A stretch of DNA of 64,000 bases from Chitinophagales bacterium (GCA_020636535.1 JACJXT010000011.1:1922001-1986000), one strand, 5' to 3'; positions 51,601 through 61,126 are shown, counted from the first letter of the stretch. The notes: generated by a model not told the origin, from the letters alone. Translations and numbers: made by a program.

Positions 51601-54600
51601 ATAATACAACATCAAGCAAATTAGTAAATAATTATCCTTCCATAGAATTTGATGGAACGGATGACCAACTAAATAATTCAACCAGATTATTTGCCACAAC
51701 AGATCCTTTTGAAATGTTGGCAGTTGGTGTACAACAAAAAAATAATGGTACTCCAAGCGAAATATTAGGTATGGGAAATGATGGCAATTGCCCTGCTTTT
51801 GGTATGAATGCTTATACCACTTCTGGTTGGTATCCTTATGTATCAACAGGTATCCCAGTAGGATATACAGCATCTAATGCAATTTTATATAACGGATTTG
51901 CTGGTGGCAATAATCAACAAGCACAAATATATGGAATGTCAACTCCAAATGGTGGTACTGATAATGTCTTTTCAAATGTTGATGGGTACAGTGAATCTAC
52001 TACTTTAGATGCAAATGGAAGTGCTTATATTGGTAATATGGTATGGGTTGGCAACACAGGTAGTGCAGAATTTTTCAAAGGTCTTGCGAATGAAATTATT
52101 ATTTATAATAAAAAACTTACTGCTACAGAACAGTTAAAAGTCAATTCTTATCTCGCTATAAAATATGGTATTACATTAGATCAAAGAATGTCAAATGATT
52201 ATATAGCAAGCGATGGTACCTCTATTTATGCTGCATCTACTTTTGGAAACTACAAATATGATATTGCTGGTATAGGTATGGACATTTGTTCCGGATTGCT
52301 ACAACCAAAGTCTACCAGTGCTAATGAAGATGCGGTGGTTACTATGGAAGCAAATAAAGCAAACATTAGTAATTTGGAATTTTTAACTTGGGCAAATAAT
52401 GATTTAGCTATAGCTCCTGATGAAAAAAATGACTATCCAAGTAGTGGATTACCTACCTATGATTGTCCAGGTAGAGTAAATCGTATTTGGCATATACAAA
52501 AGGTGGGCGATGTAGGCAATGTAACACTAAGTTTCAATGCTAAAAACATTCCAATTGTAAAAAGTACAGATGTTAGATTACTCGTAAGAAATGGAAGCGA
52601 TGTAATGAGTGGAGCTACCATCTCATCAATTATTCCAACTATAATTGGTGATACCATTCGCTTTGCCAATGTACCTTTTTCTAATAACGATTATTTTACT
52701 ATAGTCGGTGATGCTATTGAGGCACCTGGTGGTATTACTAATCATTTGGTAGCTTGGTATAAAGCAGATGATGCTACTTCAATTTCACTTTCTGGAAGTA
52801 GAGTTACACAATGGAACGATAAGGCAGGAAACAGAAATCTAACTACATTTACAAGTAGTGGTTCGCCTACTTATCCGAAGCGACAAACAGCTGCACCGTA
52901 TTTATTAAACTATAATCCATCATTAGAATTTGATAATGATTTAGGTACTTATCAATTATTAAGTAATACCACAAGATATTTCTCAAATACAAAAGGATTT
53001 CATTTAATTACAATAGGTAAAGATTTGGAAACTGTTGATGTTTTAAGAGCAACGGCAGGAATGGGAGATAATGGAAACTATCCAGGTTTAGATTTAGAAG
53101 ATGATGTTACCAATGGTTGGAATTTTGTAATGGATTTGTCATCGCCATGTTATTATTATGCTCAATGTGGTACTCAAACTGGCTATCCCTTATTATATAA
53201 TGGATATACAGGTGGTACAAATCAACAAGCACAAATTTACTCCGTTGGTTCTACAAATACAGCAACAACAGTAGGAGCTGCAAATAATATATACACATAC
53301 ATAGATGGATATAAATGGTTAACAGATATGGATGCATATCAACAAACTTATATTGGAAATAATTTATATGTTGGTAGTAGTGGTGCAGATGCACTTTGGG
53401 ATGGATTAATTGGTGAAATTTTAATTTATGATGGCTTATTGTCTGATGCAGAACTTTTAAAAGTAAATTCCTATTTAGCTATAAAATATGGTATTACACT
53501 TAATCAAGACCAAGCCAACGATTACATAGCTAGCGATGGTACTTCAATTTATGCTGCTTCTTCTTTTGGTGCTTACGACCATGATATTGCTGGTATTGGA
53601 CAAGATATTTGTTCTGGCTTATTTCAACCAAAATCTACTTCTGTAAATGAAGATGCTGTGGTTACAATAAGTGCTAATCCTGCTAATATGCAAAACAAAG
53701 AATTTTTGGCTTGGGCAAATAACGACTTAGCATTAAACAGCATTAATGATATAGATATACCTATTGTTCCTTACGATTGTTCTGGTAGAGTAAACAGAAT
53801 TTGGCATGTACAAAAAGCTGGAGATGTAGGTGTAGTAACTCTTGATTTTGACTTGAAAAAATTGCCATTCCAAGCTGAACTAAATAATTTTAAATTACTC
53901 ATTAGAAATGGTAGCGATGTAATGAGTGGAGCCACAGTTTCATCTATTACACCAACTATAATTGGAGATTCTGTAGTGCGTTTCGAAAATGTACCTTTTG
54001 CTAATAACGATTATTTTACATTATTCGGAAATTCTATCACTCCAGGTGGTGTTAGCAATCATTTGGTTGCTTGGTATAAAGCAGATAATACAAGTGAAGT
54101 TGATTTATCAGGTACTACAGTTACCAAATGGAAAGATAATTATGGCAATAGAGATTTAACTAGAGATTATGCTTTAAGTACACCAACTTATCAAACAGCA
54201 GCACCTTATTTAATGAACTACAATAACAGTATTCAATTTAAGAATAATGGAGTTAGCTATTATCAAGATTTACATAATACAACAGAGTATTTTCCCAATA
54301 CAAGTGGTTTTCATATGATTACTGTTGGTAAGGATTTGGAAACTGTTGATGTATTAAGAGCAACAGCAGGAATGGGTAGTAATGGTAATTATCCAGGTTT
54401 AGATTTGGAAGATGATGTTACCAATGGTTGGAATTTTGTAATGGCTAGTTCTTCTCCATGCTCTTATTATGCTCAATGTGGCACACAAACTGGCTATCCG
54501 TTATTATATAATGGATATACTGGTGGCACAAATCAACAGTCGCAAATATATTCAGTTGGTTCTACCAATACTGCTACTACTGTCGGAACTGCAAACAATA

Positions 54601-56525
54601 TATATACATATATAGATGGTTATAAATGGTTAACTGATATGGATGCTTTTCAACAAACTCAAATTGGTAATCAACTCTATGTTGGTAGTAGTGGAGGCGA
54701 TGCATTTTGGGACGGACTTGTAGGCGAAGTTTTAATTTATGATGGCTTATTGTCTGATGCAGAAGTGCTAAGAATAAATACTTATTTAGCAATTAAATAT
54801 GGTATAACACTTAATCAAGATCAATATAATGATTATACTGCAAGTGATGGTACTATAATTTATGCAGCATCTACTTATGGTGCTTTCGAGCATGATATTG
54901 CTGGTATTGGATTAGATAGTTGTTCTGGTTTATTACAACCAAAATCTACCAGTGTAAATGCAGATGCTGTGGTAACTATTGAATCTCCTACAGGATTTGA
55001 TAAAAACAGATCTTTCCTCGTTTGGGCAAATAATGATGAAGATATTGATAGCGATGGTATCATGGAAGATGGTGTTTACAGTGGAGATATTTGTACCAAC
55101 TATATTTTAGATAAAGATTGGAAAGTACAACTAACTAACTTCAATAACAAACAAAAAGCAGTTACAGTTACTTTTGACAGATCTAAATTAACACTCACAG
55201 GTAATGACTTTGGTCTATTGATAGATACAACTGGAAATACAGATTATAATCATGCCTATATTATTCAACCAAGTTCTGTTACTGCTAGTACTATAACCTT
55301 TAACGGAATAACTCAGTTTACTAATGGTGCTGTATTTACATTGGCTACAGATATTACTGCATATACTGCTCAATTATCTACTTATGGTACTGATGTTACT
55401 GTAGAGAAATGTAGAAGTGGACAATGGATTTATCTTAAAAATCCATCTAATGTCAATAACTATTATGGTGCCATAAAAGACTCAAACTATGTTTTAGATA
55501 TGTCTAAAATGACAATTAGAATAGATGCCAACTCAGCATATGCAGATTTAGGTGATGGCGATGGCATTCAAGCAGTGCGTTTAATGCGTAGAATGTTAGA
55601 AGTAGATTGTGCTAGTTGTTTTGATAGAATAATCTATCCTGCTCCACATTTTACTGTAAGAATGCTATACAATCCAGCAGAGTTACAAGCAGCCAAAGAT
55701 GGTAGTGGTGGTTTTGGTGAAACAGAATATTTAGATGTTTTAACACCACTTGCAGGAACTCCAATTTTACAACATTGGTTTAAAGTTGATGGTTTAGTTA
55801 GTAATATTTTACCAGTTCCTGCAGAAGGTATTCATGCTGCAGGTCAAATTTGGACATTAGGCGATTTACCAACAGGAACGGTAAATAGTATCAATTATGT
55901 AGATTTCTTACCAATTGATAGTTTTTCTGTATTTGGATATGCTATTTCCAAAGCACAAATAGACAACTCACCTTTACCAATCGAACTATTGAGTTTTAAT
56001 GGCATTAATGTAGGTACAGATAATTTATTATTCTGGACAACCACAGCAGAAATTAATAACTGGAAATTTATTATTGAACACAGTACAGATGGTGCTAATT
56101 TTACAGCTATTGGCGAAGTTTTAGGTGCAGGCAATAGTAGCGAAATGTTAGACTATCAGTTTACACATTATAATCCAATTGTTGGAAATAATTATTATAG
56201 ATTAAAACAAGTTGATTATAATGGTGCTTATACATATAGTAATATTGTATTAATTAAAACAAATAGCAATACAAAACAAGAAGTTGCTGTATATCCAAAT
56301 CCAGTAGCTAATGAATTAAATATAGTATTTTCTAATACTTTTAAAACTAATCCTACTGTAAATATATATAATACATTAGGTCAAACTATTTATACCAATA
56401 CTATTGACATTAGCAATAACAAGATATTTAAGGTAGATGTTAGTCACTTAAGTAAAGCAACTTATTTACTAGTAATTGATGATTATTCAAACAATAAATT
56501 ATATTACAAATTTATTAAAGAATAA
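48669..56525 (+). CDS. giant T9SS-exported protein with five LamG-like repeat units
   Basis: The 2618-residue protein has a signal peptide (about 1-20), five tandem units of about 430-470 residues, and a C-terminal T9SS type A domain ('VAVYPNPVANELNIVF' to 'ATYLLVIDDYSNNKLYYKFI'). Units begin near 48731, 50030, 51441, 52720 and 54038. Each opens 'PGG(I/V)..(N/H)L..WYKA', has a concanavalin/LamG-like domain ending 'YLA(I/L)KYGITL(D/N)Q', then 'DIAGIG.D...GL.QPKST', 'WANND', 'R.WH(V/I)Q..GDVG.VTL' and 'NGSDVMSGATISSI'. Units 4 and 5 are the most alike. It probably acts at the surface in adhesion or glycan binding. Functions of the unit are unproven. Confidence 0.93.
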   Translation: MRKYLLLTLLLTTLFNNIFAQSPGGISTNLVSWYKANTGVTTSGATVTQWNDQIGSFHLVRNASSTPTYITSGSQLLNYNPCIMFDNTAAISQYLYNLSTYWAAATSPYTIISVAKDMETTNLGRTRSSVSMGTGVWTGIVPDFSLVTNGTSPTGWSPYIWNSTPTNYAGDSAILYNGNFGGSNQQPQIFGLSTSNGGSNNVYSYVDGFNKQTNLDANSTQDPYYRQKFYVGCANNNTELWKGAVSEAIIYNKKLTDAEMLKVNTYLALKYGITLDQRRTNNYTASSGTVIYNASSFGAYNHDIAGIGKDNGSGLLQLKSTSVNEDAKVTIEANTANVTDLEFLVWANNDLNYSPSERLDIPASTGITNPIRLGRIWHVQETGDVGNVTLDFNIKDMAFITSAGFKLLVRNGSDVMSGATISSITPTIIGDTIVRFTNVPFANDDYFTLLGSTIVAPGDVASNLKLWYKANDGILSGDGTAVSQWNNSLNGSTYHVTQSTATNRPLFYSTSANQQINYNPSLRFDGSNDFLVNTSRFMSYNAEYAFFIVAIDSAEDEYYRSFFSAQSVEDYFSLNKNTTLSSFNSIIPYALLGYANYFGSFGKGTTYSPYTGAYWNGSNFTRDATVKKAQAQVVGMRSVNNIASDKLITYVDGYKDGPNYEPNWTYINRDASSSSRSYHFAMFKIGANGDASANHEFWRGNYAEFIAYDRNITDAEANKIQSYLGIKYGITLGQGNGYVGRNGNNFNYVNSSGTTIWNGTTNTAYGYDIFGIGRDDNQALNQKQSKSINGGFQPAISLNNGLATNNVSNANTFSADASYLIAGHNGLTTNYDVSYTPITFSSAPCMYIMNRIWKVQETGTVGNVTVTIPIITPAAATTTYMVVNNSASFGAGTSEILMTDDGNGNLTAQVDFTSGQYFTFVQPVTAPGGVTANLKVWYKTNDGVLSGDGSTVTTWTNSATGSSYNVTQATAAYKPKFYNTTSSKLVNNYPSIEFDGTDDQLNNSTRLFATTDPFEMLAVGVQQKNNGTPSEILGMGNDGNCPAFGMNAYTTSGWYPYVSTGIPVGYTASNAILYNGFAGGNNQQAQIYGMSTPNGGTDNVFSNVDGYSESTTLDANGSAYIGNMVWVGNTGSAEFFKGLANEIIIYNKKLTATEQLKVNSYLAIKYGITLDQRMSNDYIASDGTSIYAASTFGNYKYDIAGIGMDICSGLLQPKSTSANEDAVVTMEANKANISNLEFLTWANNDLAIAPDEKNDYPSSGLPTYDCPGRVNRIWHIQKVGDVGNVTLSFNAKNIPIVKSTDVRLLVRNGSDVMSGATISSIIPTIIGDTIRFANVPFSNNDYFTIVGDAIEAPGGITNHLVAWYKADDATSISLSGSRVTQWNDKAGNRNLTTFTSSGSPTYPKRQTAAPYLLNYNPSLEFDNDLGTYQLLSNTTRYFSNTKGFHLITIGKDLETVDVLRATAGMGDNGNYPGLDLEDDVTNGWNFVMDLSSPCYYYAQCGTQTGYPLLYNGYTGGTNQQAQIYSVGSTNTATTVGAANNIYTYIDGYKWLTDMDAYQQTYIGNNLYVGSSGADALWDGLIGEILIYDGLLSDAELLKVNSYLAIKYGITLNQDQANDYIASDGTSIYAASSFGAYDHDIAGIGQDICSGLFQPKSTSVNEDAVVTISANPANMQNKEFLAWANNDLALNSINDIDIPIVPYDCSGRVNRIWHVQKAGDVGVVTLDFDLKKLPFQAELNNFKLLIRNGSDVMSGATVSSITPTIIGDSVVRFENVPFANNDYFTLFGNSITPGGVSNHLVAWYKADNTSEVDLSGTTVTKWKDNYGNRDLTRDYALSTPTYQTAAPYLMNYNNSIQFKNNGVSYYQDLHNTTEYFPNTSGFHMITVGKDLETVDVLRATAGMGSNGNYPGLDLEDDVTNGWNFVMASSSPCSYYAQCGTQTGYPLLYNGYTGGTNQQSQIYSVGSTNTATTVGTANNIYTYIDGYKWLTDMDAFQQTQIGNQLYVGSSGGDAFWDGLVGEVLIYDGLLSDAEVLRINTYLAIKYGITLNQDQYNDYTASDGTIIYAASTYGAFEHDIAGIGLDSCSGLLQPKSTSVNADAVVTIESPTGFDKNRSFLVWANNDEDIDSDGIMEDGVYSGDICTNYILDKDWKVQLTNFNNKQKAVTVTFDRSKLTLTGNDFGLLIDTTGNTDYNHAYIIQPSSVTASTITFNGITQFTNGAVFTLATDITAYTAQLSTYGTDVTVEKCRSGQWIYLKNPSNVNNYYGAIKDSNYVLDMSKMTIRIDANSAYADLGDGDGIQAVRLMRRMLEVDCASCFDRIIYPAPHFTVRMLYNPAELQAAKDGSGGFGETEYLDVLTPLAGTPILQHWFKVDGLVSNILPVPAEGIHAAGQIWTLGDLPTGTVNSINYVDFLPIDSFSVFGYAISKAQIDNSPLPIELLSFNGINVGTDNLLFWTTTAEINNWKFIIEHSTDGANFTAIGEVLGAGNSSEMLDYQFTHYNPIVGNNYYRLKQVDYNGAYTYSNIVLIKTNSNTKQEVAVYPNPVANELNIVFSNTFKTNPTVNIYNTLGQTIYTNTIDISNNKIFKVDVSHLSKATYLLVIDDYSNNKLYYKFIKE

Positions 56526-56534
56526 AAATAAAAT

Positions 56535-56576
56535 TCACTAATCAATGGTTATATGCAAATAACCATTGATTAGTGA
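56535..56576. terminator. long perfect hairpin after the giant gene
   Basis: An 18-bp perfect stem (tcactaatcaatggttat / ataaccattgattagtga) with a six-base loop atgcaa. There is no T-run after it, so it may be a processing or protective 3' hairpin instead of an intrinsic terminator. Confidence 0.7.
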
Positions 56577-56595
56577 CTATCTATTGACATATTAA

Positions 56596-56736
56596 GCTGA
56601 GTTCGGTTTAAAAGTTATTATAAGATTGTGTTTAATATTGTCTTTATATAGAACCATAGAAATCGATTTAAAAGAAATGCTACAAGAAGACAATATTCCA
56701 CCAGCAATAAATGCAAAAAAAGGTATTTTAATGTAA
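56596..56736 (+). pseudogene. possible 3' remnant of a lost gene
   Basis: A 46-codon open stretch without a start codon at its left edge ends in 'IEIDLKEMLQEDNIPPAINA' plus six more residues and a stop. The last 30 residues have the composition of a conserved protein tail, whereas the rest of this 250-base gap is AT-rich noise. I do not recognise the parent gene. It may equally be chance. Confidence 0.25.
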
Positions 56737-56778
56737 AAAATAAACCATTTAATTACTCTTTTTGTTTATTTTGTTGAT

Positions 56779-57333
56779 ATGTCTAACAACACAATTATAA
56801 ATAAAGGCGATTTACTATTGGCAGAACCTTTTATGTACGACCAACATTTTAAGCGAACGGTTACGCTTATCTGCGAACACAATGAGCAAGGTAGTATTGG
56901 TTTAGTATTAAACCGACCTTCTATTTTTAAAATCAATCAGATGATTGAAAACTTTCCTAGTTTTAATGCTTTGATGTATTATGGTGGTCCTGTTGGTTTA
57001 GACCAAATGAATTATTTACATTGTTATGGCGATTTAATTCCCAACTCCACGCCTATTGCCGATAATATTTTTTGGAATGGTGATTATGAAGTTTTAAAAC
57101 AATTAATAAAAAATAAACAAATACACCCACACAATATAAAATTTTTCATTGGCTATGCAGGTTGGGACAAAAATCAACTACAAGAAGAAATGAAAGAAGA
57201 AAGCTGGATAGTTTGCAAAGACTATCACCAAATATATAAAATGAGTGAATATATGTGGCAAGATGTATTAACACACATGGGCGGAAAATACAAACTAATG
57301 ACCAACTTTCCAGAAAATCCACAATTGAATTAA
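56779..57333 (+). CDS. YqgE/AlgH family protein (DUF179)
   Basis: The 184-residue protein matches YqgE along its whole length: 'GDLLLAEPFMYDQHFKRTVT', 'CEHNEQGSIGLVLNRPS', 'YYGGPVGLDQMNYLH', 'FWNGDYEVLKQLI' and 'KFFIGYAGWDKNQLQEEM'. YqgE/AlgH proteins are cytosolic, structurally known but functionally unclear; in Pseudomonas the gene affects regulation of alginate. The ATG at 56779 is well placed at the conserved N-terminus. It is followed by the protease gene after about 77 bases. Confidence 0.95.
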   Translation: MSNNTIINKGDLLLAEPFMYDQHFKRTVTLICEHNEQGSIGLVLNRPSIFKINQMIENFPSFNALMYYGGPVGLDQMNYLHCYGDLIPNSTPIADNIFWNGDYEVLKQLIKNKQIHPHNIKFFIGYAGWDKNQLQEEMKEESWIVCKDYHQIYKMSEYMWQDVLTHMGGKYKLMTNFPENPQLN

Positions 57334-57410
57334 ACAGTAAGCATAAAGCTTAATTTAAGAAAAATTAACTTTTCATTTTTTTGCTTATATTTGATGTAAA
57401 TCAATTTAAT

Positions 57411-58895
57411 ATGAGTTTAAAATCTACACTTATTGTATTTAGCATACTAATAATGCATCAGTTCATTTTTGCTTTTGATGATATGCATAAAGTTTGTGGT
57501 CAAGAGCAATTTGTAGAAGCAATGCGTCATATCAATCCAAATTATAATAACAATGTAAATGAAGATTTTAATTCATTTTATGATATTATAGACAGACAAA
57601 ACTCTAGACTTGCTACAGATGATACTATTTACACGATACAAGTAGTAGTACATATTGTTCATATAGAAGATAATAATCAACAAAATATTCCTGATGATAT
57701 TGTTTTTTCACAAATTAATCAACTTAATAAAGACTTTTCTGCTACCAATGAAGATGGTAGTAATCTTCGACCAATTTTTACTAGTATTAAAGGAAATCCT
57801 AAATTACAGTTTCAATTAGCTACTTTAGATCCTGATGGAAATCCTACAAATGGAATTACTAGAACATTTGCAAAACCACCATCACAAGTTTCTAATGATC
57901 CGTTAGAACAATTGCTTAGTACAATATCAGATTGGTTTAAAAAAGATACAGTAGTAAAAACAGTGAATGGTGTTCAAGATACCACTATAGGAAAAAGTCC
58001 TTGGGATACTAAAAGATATTTAAATATTTGGGTTACTAATTTAAATTATAATAGAGATTTAAGCGAAGGTGTACTTGGTGGTTTTGCTTTTGCTCCACCA
58101 GGATTACGCAATTGGCCATTTGGTGTTGGTTATCCTGCAGAAGATGTAGATGGTGTGTCTATTGATTATCGCTTTTTTGGTGTGAATAATTATTATGCAC
58201 AAACAAGACCACCATATGTACAAGAATCTATTGGCAAAGGAAGAACTACTGTACATGAAGTTGGACACTACTTAGGTTTGCGACATATTTGGGGCGATTA
58301 TGGAAATCTTTTTGGTGTAGATTGCAATATATTTACTGCCGATTTATTATTTACTGATGGTATAAAAGATACGCCACCACAAAAAGCTCCTGCATCTTCT
58401 ACACTTGGCGAATATAGATGTGATACTACCATTAATACTTGTGATGCTCCAATTATTGCTAATAATAGAATTGTTGACTATCCAGATTTATTTGAAAATT
58501 ATATGGATTATTCTGGAGATAATTGCTACAATATGTTTACCAAACAACAAGCAGATTTTATGCGTAATGTACTGAAAGGTAAACGACAAGGAATTATTAT
58601 TGACAAAACTGTAGAGCAAGTACCTACAGCCATTAAAAACAATAAAAATGATGCTTATTTGGTTGATGTATATCCAAATCCGACAAGCAATACACTACAA
58701 ATCAAACATCAGTTTGTCAATAGTAATATTAATGTGAATATTATAGACATGACTGGTAGACTAGTTTATCAAAATCAATATAATGCTAACAACAACAACT
58801 TTAGTATTGATGTAAGTAGTTTAGATAATGCTATGTATTTAATTCAGTTATCTACAGAAAAACACAATGCGACTATTAGTTTTATAAAGAATTAG
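57411..58895 (+). CDS. T9SS-exported pappalysin-like metalloprotease (M43)
   Basis: The start at 57411 (MSLKSTLIVFSIL...) gives about 494 residues with a signal peptide. The zinc-binding motif 'HEVGHYLGLRH' (HExxHxxGxxH, near residue 282) is complete, and 'ENYMDYSGDNC' supplies the Met-turn. 'GVSIDYRFFG' and 'LNIWVTNL' match M43 (cytophagalysin/ulilysin) proteins. The C-terminal type A sorting domain begins 'VDVYPNPTSNTLQIKHQF' and ends 'MYLIQLSTEKHNATISFI'. It is a secreted or surface zinc protease. A -7-like tatatttg is found at 57386-57393, about 18 bases ahead of the ATG. Confidence 0.93.
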   Translation: MSLKSTLIVFSILIMHQFIFAFDDMHKVCGQEQFVEAMRHINPNYNNNVNEDFNSFYDIIDRQNSRLATDDTIYTIQVVVHIVHIEDNNQQNIPDDIVFSQINQLNKDFSATNEDGSNLRPIFTSIKGNPKLQFQLATLDPDGNPTNGITRTFAKPPSQVSNDPLEQLLSTISDWFKKDTVVKTVNGVQDTTIGKSPWDTKRYLNIWVTNLNYNRDLSEGVLGGFAFAPPGLRNWPFGVGYPAEDVDGVSIDYRFFGVNNYYAQTRPPYVQESIGKGRTTVHEVGHYLGLRHIWGDYGNLFGVDCNIFTADLLFTDGIKDTPPQKAPASSTLGEYRCDTTINTCDAPIIANNRIVDYPDLFENYMDYSGDNCYNMFTKQQADFMRNVLKGKRQGIIIDKTVEQVPTAIKNNKNDAYLVDVYPNPTSNTLQIKHQFVNSNINVNIIDMTGRLVYQNQYNANNNNFSIDVSSLDNAMYLIQLSTEKHNATISFIKN

Positions 58896-59012
58896 TTTGC
58901 AATTTTTATCTTATAAAGCTTTTCTTTATTGAAATAGATTGCTTCATTTTTTGTTTATACTTCACAAAAATTAGCAATGACTGTATTTTTTAGAATAAGA
59001 AAAGATTCAACC

Positions 59013-60014
59013 TTAATGCATGATTTTATAAATCAATTCTTTTAAAAGAGCAGTAGTGTCTGTATTGCCTGTACTGTACAAACCTTTCGATTTTGCATCA
59101 TACAAACACAAGTCGTTGATGATATTTTGCGTTTTCTCAAAACTGTAGTAATTTGCACCAACTTTATAATCGTTGATATAAAACAAGCCCAATTTCTTTA
59201 ACTCAAATTCTGCTTTGTTTTTATGTTGATGATAGACCAATAATCTACTAAAATAAGTATATAAAAAAGCAATAATTGGTATAATGTTTCCAGCTTTCGG
59301 ATTGCTATCAAAGTATAAAATAATTTTCAGTGCTTTTTTAAAATCATGATGTATTACTGCTTTATTCATTTCAGTAATGTTGTACTCTTTAGAAATGCCA
59401 ATCCATTTTTCTACATCAGTAGCTGTTAATTCGCTATTTTCTGGCAAAATAGTCGCTACTTTATCTAACTCTAAAACAATGTGTGATAAGTCGTTGCCAA
59501 TATTCTCTGCCAATAATTGAGCAATGCTATCTTTTACTTTTATCTTTTTTTGCTTTGCTGTTTCTATAATAAATTTAGGAACTTCTACATCGTTTAGCTT
59601 ATTGCTTTCAAAAAAACAACTGTGTTTTTGTATGCTTTTAGATACTTTAGTTCGTTTGTCTATGGTTTTGTGCTTGTGTTCAAAAATTAAAATAGTAGAA
59701 TCGGCTGCATTTAAAAAATATTTTTCTAGATATTCCCAATCTTTAGTTTTGTAGTGCTGTGCTTCTCTAACAATTACTACTCTCCTCTCTGCAAACGATG
59801 GATACTGTTGTGCTGCATTAATAATATTTTGTGGATCAGTATCTTTTGCATAGAAAACATCTAAATTAAAATCTTTCTCATGTTCTGCTAAACTATTTTG
59901 TAAGATTAATTTTTCAATTACATCAATAAAATATATTTCTTCTCCACATAAAAAATAAATCTTATCAAACGATTTATCTTTAATTTCTTGTGCTATTTGA
60001 TCAAAAGAAAGCAT
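59013..60014 (-). CDS. holA: DNA polymerase III subunit delta
   Basis: The delta subunit opens the sliding clamp in the clamp-loader complex. The 333-residue protein has the divergent HolA pattern: N-terminal 'IYFLCGEEIYFIDVIEKLIL' (about 19-38), 'ERRVVIVREAQHY' (about 91-103), 'LIFEHKHKTIDKRTKVSKSI' and the C-terminal helical collar, 'LLKELIYKI'. The length is normal. It diverges from an HsdR-N-like gene by about 40 bases, an arrangement I recall from other Bacteroidetes genomes. Confidence 0.9.
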   Translation of the reverse strand: MLSFDQIAQEIKDKSFDKIYFLCGEEIYFIDVIEKLILQNSLAEHEKDFNLDVFYAKDTDPQNIINAAQQYPSFAERRVVIVREAQHYKTKDWEYLEKYFLNAADSTILIFEHKHKTIDKRTKVSKSIQKHSCFFESNKLNDVEVPKFIIETAKQKKIKVKDSIAQLLAENIGNDLSHIVLELDKVATILPENSELTATDVEKWIGISKEYNITEMNKAVIHHDFKKALKIILYFDSNPKAGNIIPIIAFLYTYFSRLLVYHQHKNKAEFELKKLGLFYINDYKVGANYYSFEKTQNIINDLCLYDAKSKGLYSTGNTDTTALLKELIYKIMH

Positions 60015-60055
60015 GTTTTGCGAAAGTATAAAATTGTATTAGTTTAGCGTAATAA

Positions 60056-60490
60056 ATGGCATTAAATAAAATCAACATAAAGAAAGAAAATGGGAAATCT
60101 TTTGTTTTTTGCTTGATAAGAAAAAAATGGTTGGTATTAACACCAGAAGAAAAAGTGAGACAGTTTACCATTTTACAATTGATAGAAAAATACCATTATA
60201 CTGCTACACATATTTCTGTTGAAAAGCAATTTGTTTTTAATAATATAAAAAAAAGGTATGATATTATTGTATTTAATAAGCAAATGCAAATGCAAATTTT
60301 AATTGAATGCAAAGCCACACAAATTAATTTATCGGAACAAGATTTAAAGCAGTTGTTTACTTATAATTTAAGCTTACAAGTGCCTTTATTAATGCTTACC
60401 AATGGCAATAGCAGTTTTGTATATCAAATTGATGCTAATGAAGTAAAAGCACTGGCAGATTTGCCTAAAAATGAAAAAATAAATGTTTAA
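60056..60490 (+). CDS. orphan type I restriction HsdR N-terminal-like nuclease domain protein
   Basis: This 144-residue protein contains only the N-terminal nuclease-like domain of type I restriction R subunits. 'EEKVRQFTILQLIEKYHY' is the leading helix, 'RYDIIVFN' carries the Asp and 'ILIECKATQINLSEQDLKQL' the ExK of a PD-(D/E)xK active site. No motor domain, HsdS or HsdM gene is present, so it is not a restriction system here. It is paired head to head with holA and precedes a rhomboid gene by nine bases. A role in DNA metabolism is possible but inferred. Confidence 0.85.
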   Translation: MALNKINIKKENGKSFVFCLIRKKWLVLTPEEKVRQFTILQLIEKYHYTATHISVEKQFVFNNIKKRYDIIVFNKQMQMQILIECKATQINLSEQDLKQLFTYNLSLQVPLLMLTNGNSSFVYQIDANEVKALADLPKNEKINV

Positions 60491-60499
60491 TATTGTAGT

Positions 60500-61117
60500 A
60501 TGACGATAACTTATGGCATTATAATAGTAACTGTAATTACCAGTTTAATGGCTTTTAATAATAGAGCGACTATGTCTAAATTAATTTTTAATCCGTATGT
60601 AATTCATACTAACAAAGATTATTCTAGATTTATTAGTTCTGGTTTTATTCATGCAGATTTTATGCATTTGTTCTTTAATATGTATGCATTGTATTTATTT
60701 GGTGGCATTGTAGAACAGTCGTTTAAAAGTCAATATATTTTTGGGAACAAAGGCAATTTAATGTATATCATATTATATATTAGTGGATTAATTATGAGTA
60801 GTGTATATAGCTATTTTAAGCATAAAAATAATCCAGCTTATAATGCATTAGGAGCTTCTGGTGCTGTTAGTGCTATTGTGTTTTGTAGCATTATTCTATA
60901 TCCTACAAACAAGTTGATGATTTTTCCAATTCCATTTTTTATGCCTGCCTACATTTTAGGTGTTGGTTACTTACTCTATTCTTTTTTTATGGGAAGACGA
61001 GCCAATGATAATATTGGACATGATGCACATTTTTACGGAGCAGTTTGGGGAATTTTATTCATTGTGTTATTGTGGAAACCAGCACTAGGTAATTTTATAG
61101 CACAACTTGGATTTTAA
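60500..61117 (+). CDS. rhomboid-family intramembrane serine protease
   Basis: The 205-residue membrane protein has the rhomboid features: 'SSGFIHADFMHLFFNMYALY' (HxxxN and the first helices), the catalytic Ser in 'ALGASGAVSAIVF' (GxSG) and the catalytic His in 'IGHDAHFYGAVWGILF'. It cleaves substrates within the membrane. Six hydrophobic segments are visible. The ATG at 60500 follows the HsdR-N-like stop closely, so the two may be co-expressed. Substrates are unknown. Confidence 0.93.
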   Translation: MTITYGIIIVTVITSLMAFNNRATMSKLIFNPYVIHTNKDYSRFISSGFIHADFMHLFFNMYALYLFGGIVEQSFKSQYIFGNKGNLMYIILYISGLIMSSVYSYFKHKNNPAYNALGASGAVSAIVFCSIILYPTNKLMIFPIPFFMPAYILGVGYLLYSFFMGRRANDNIGHDAHFYGAVWGILFIVLLWKPALGNFIAQLGF

Positions 61118-61126
61118 GTAAGAATA

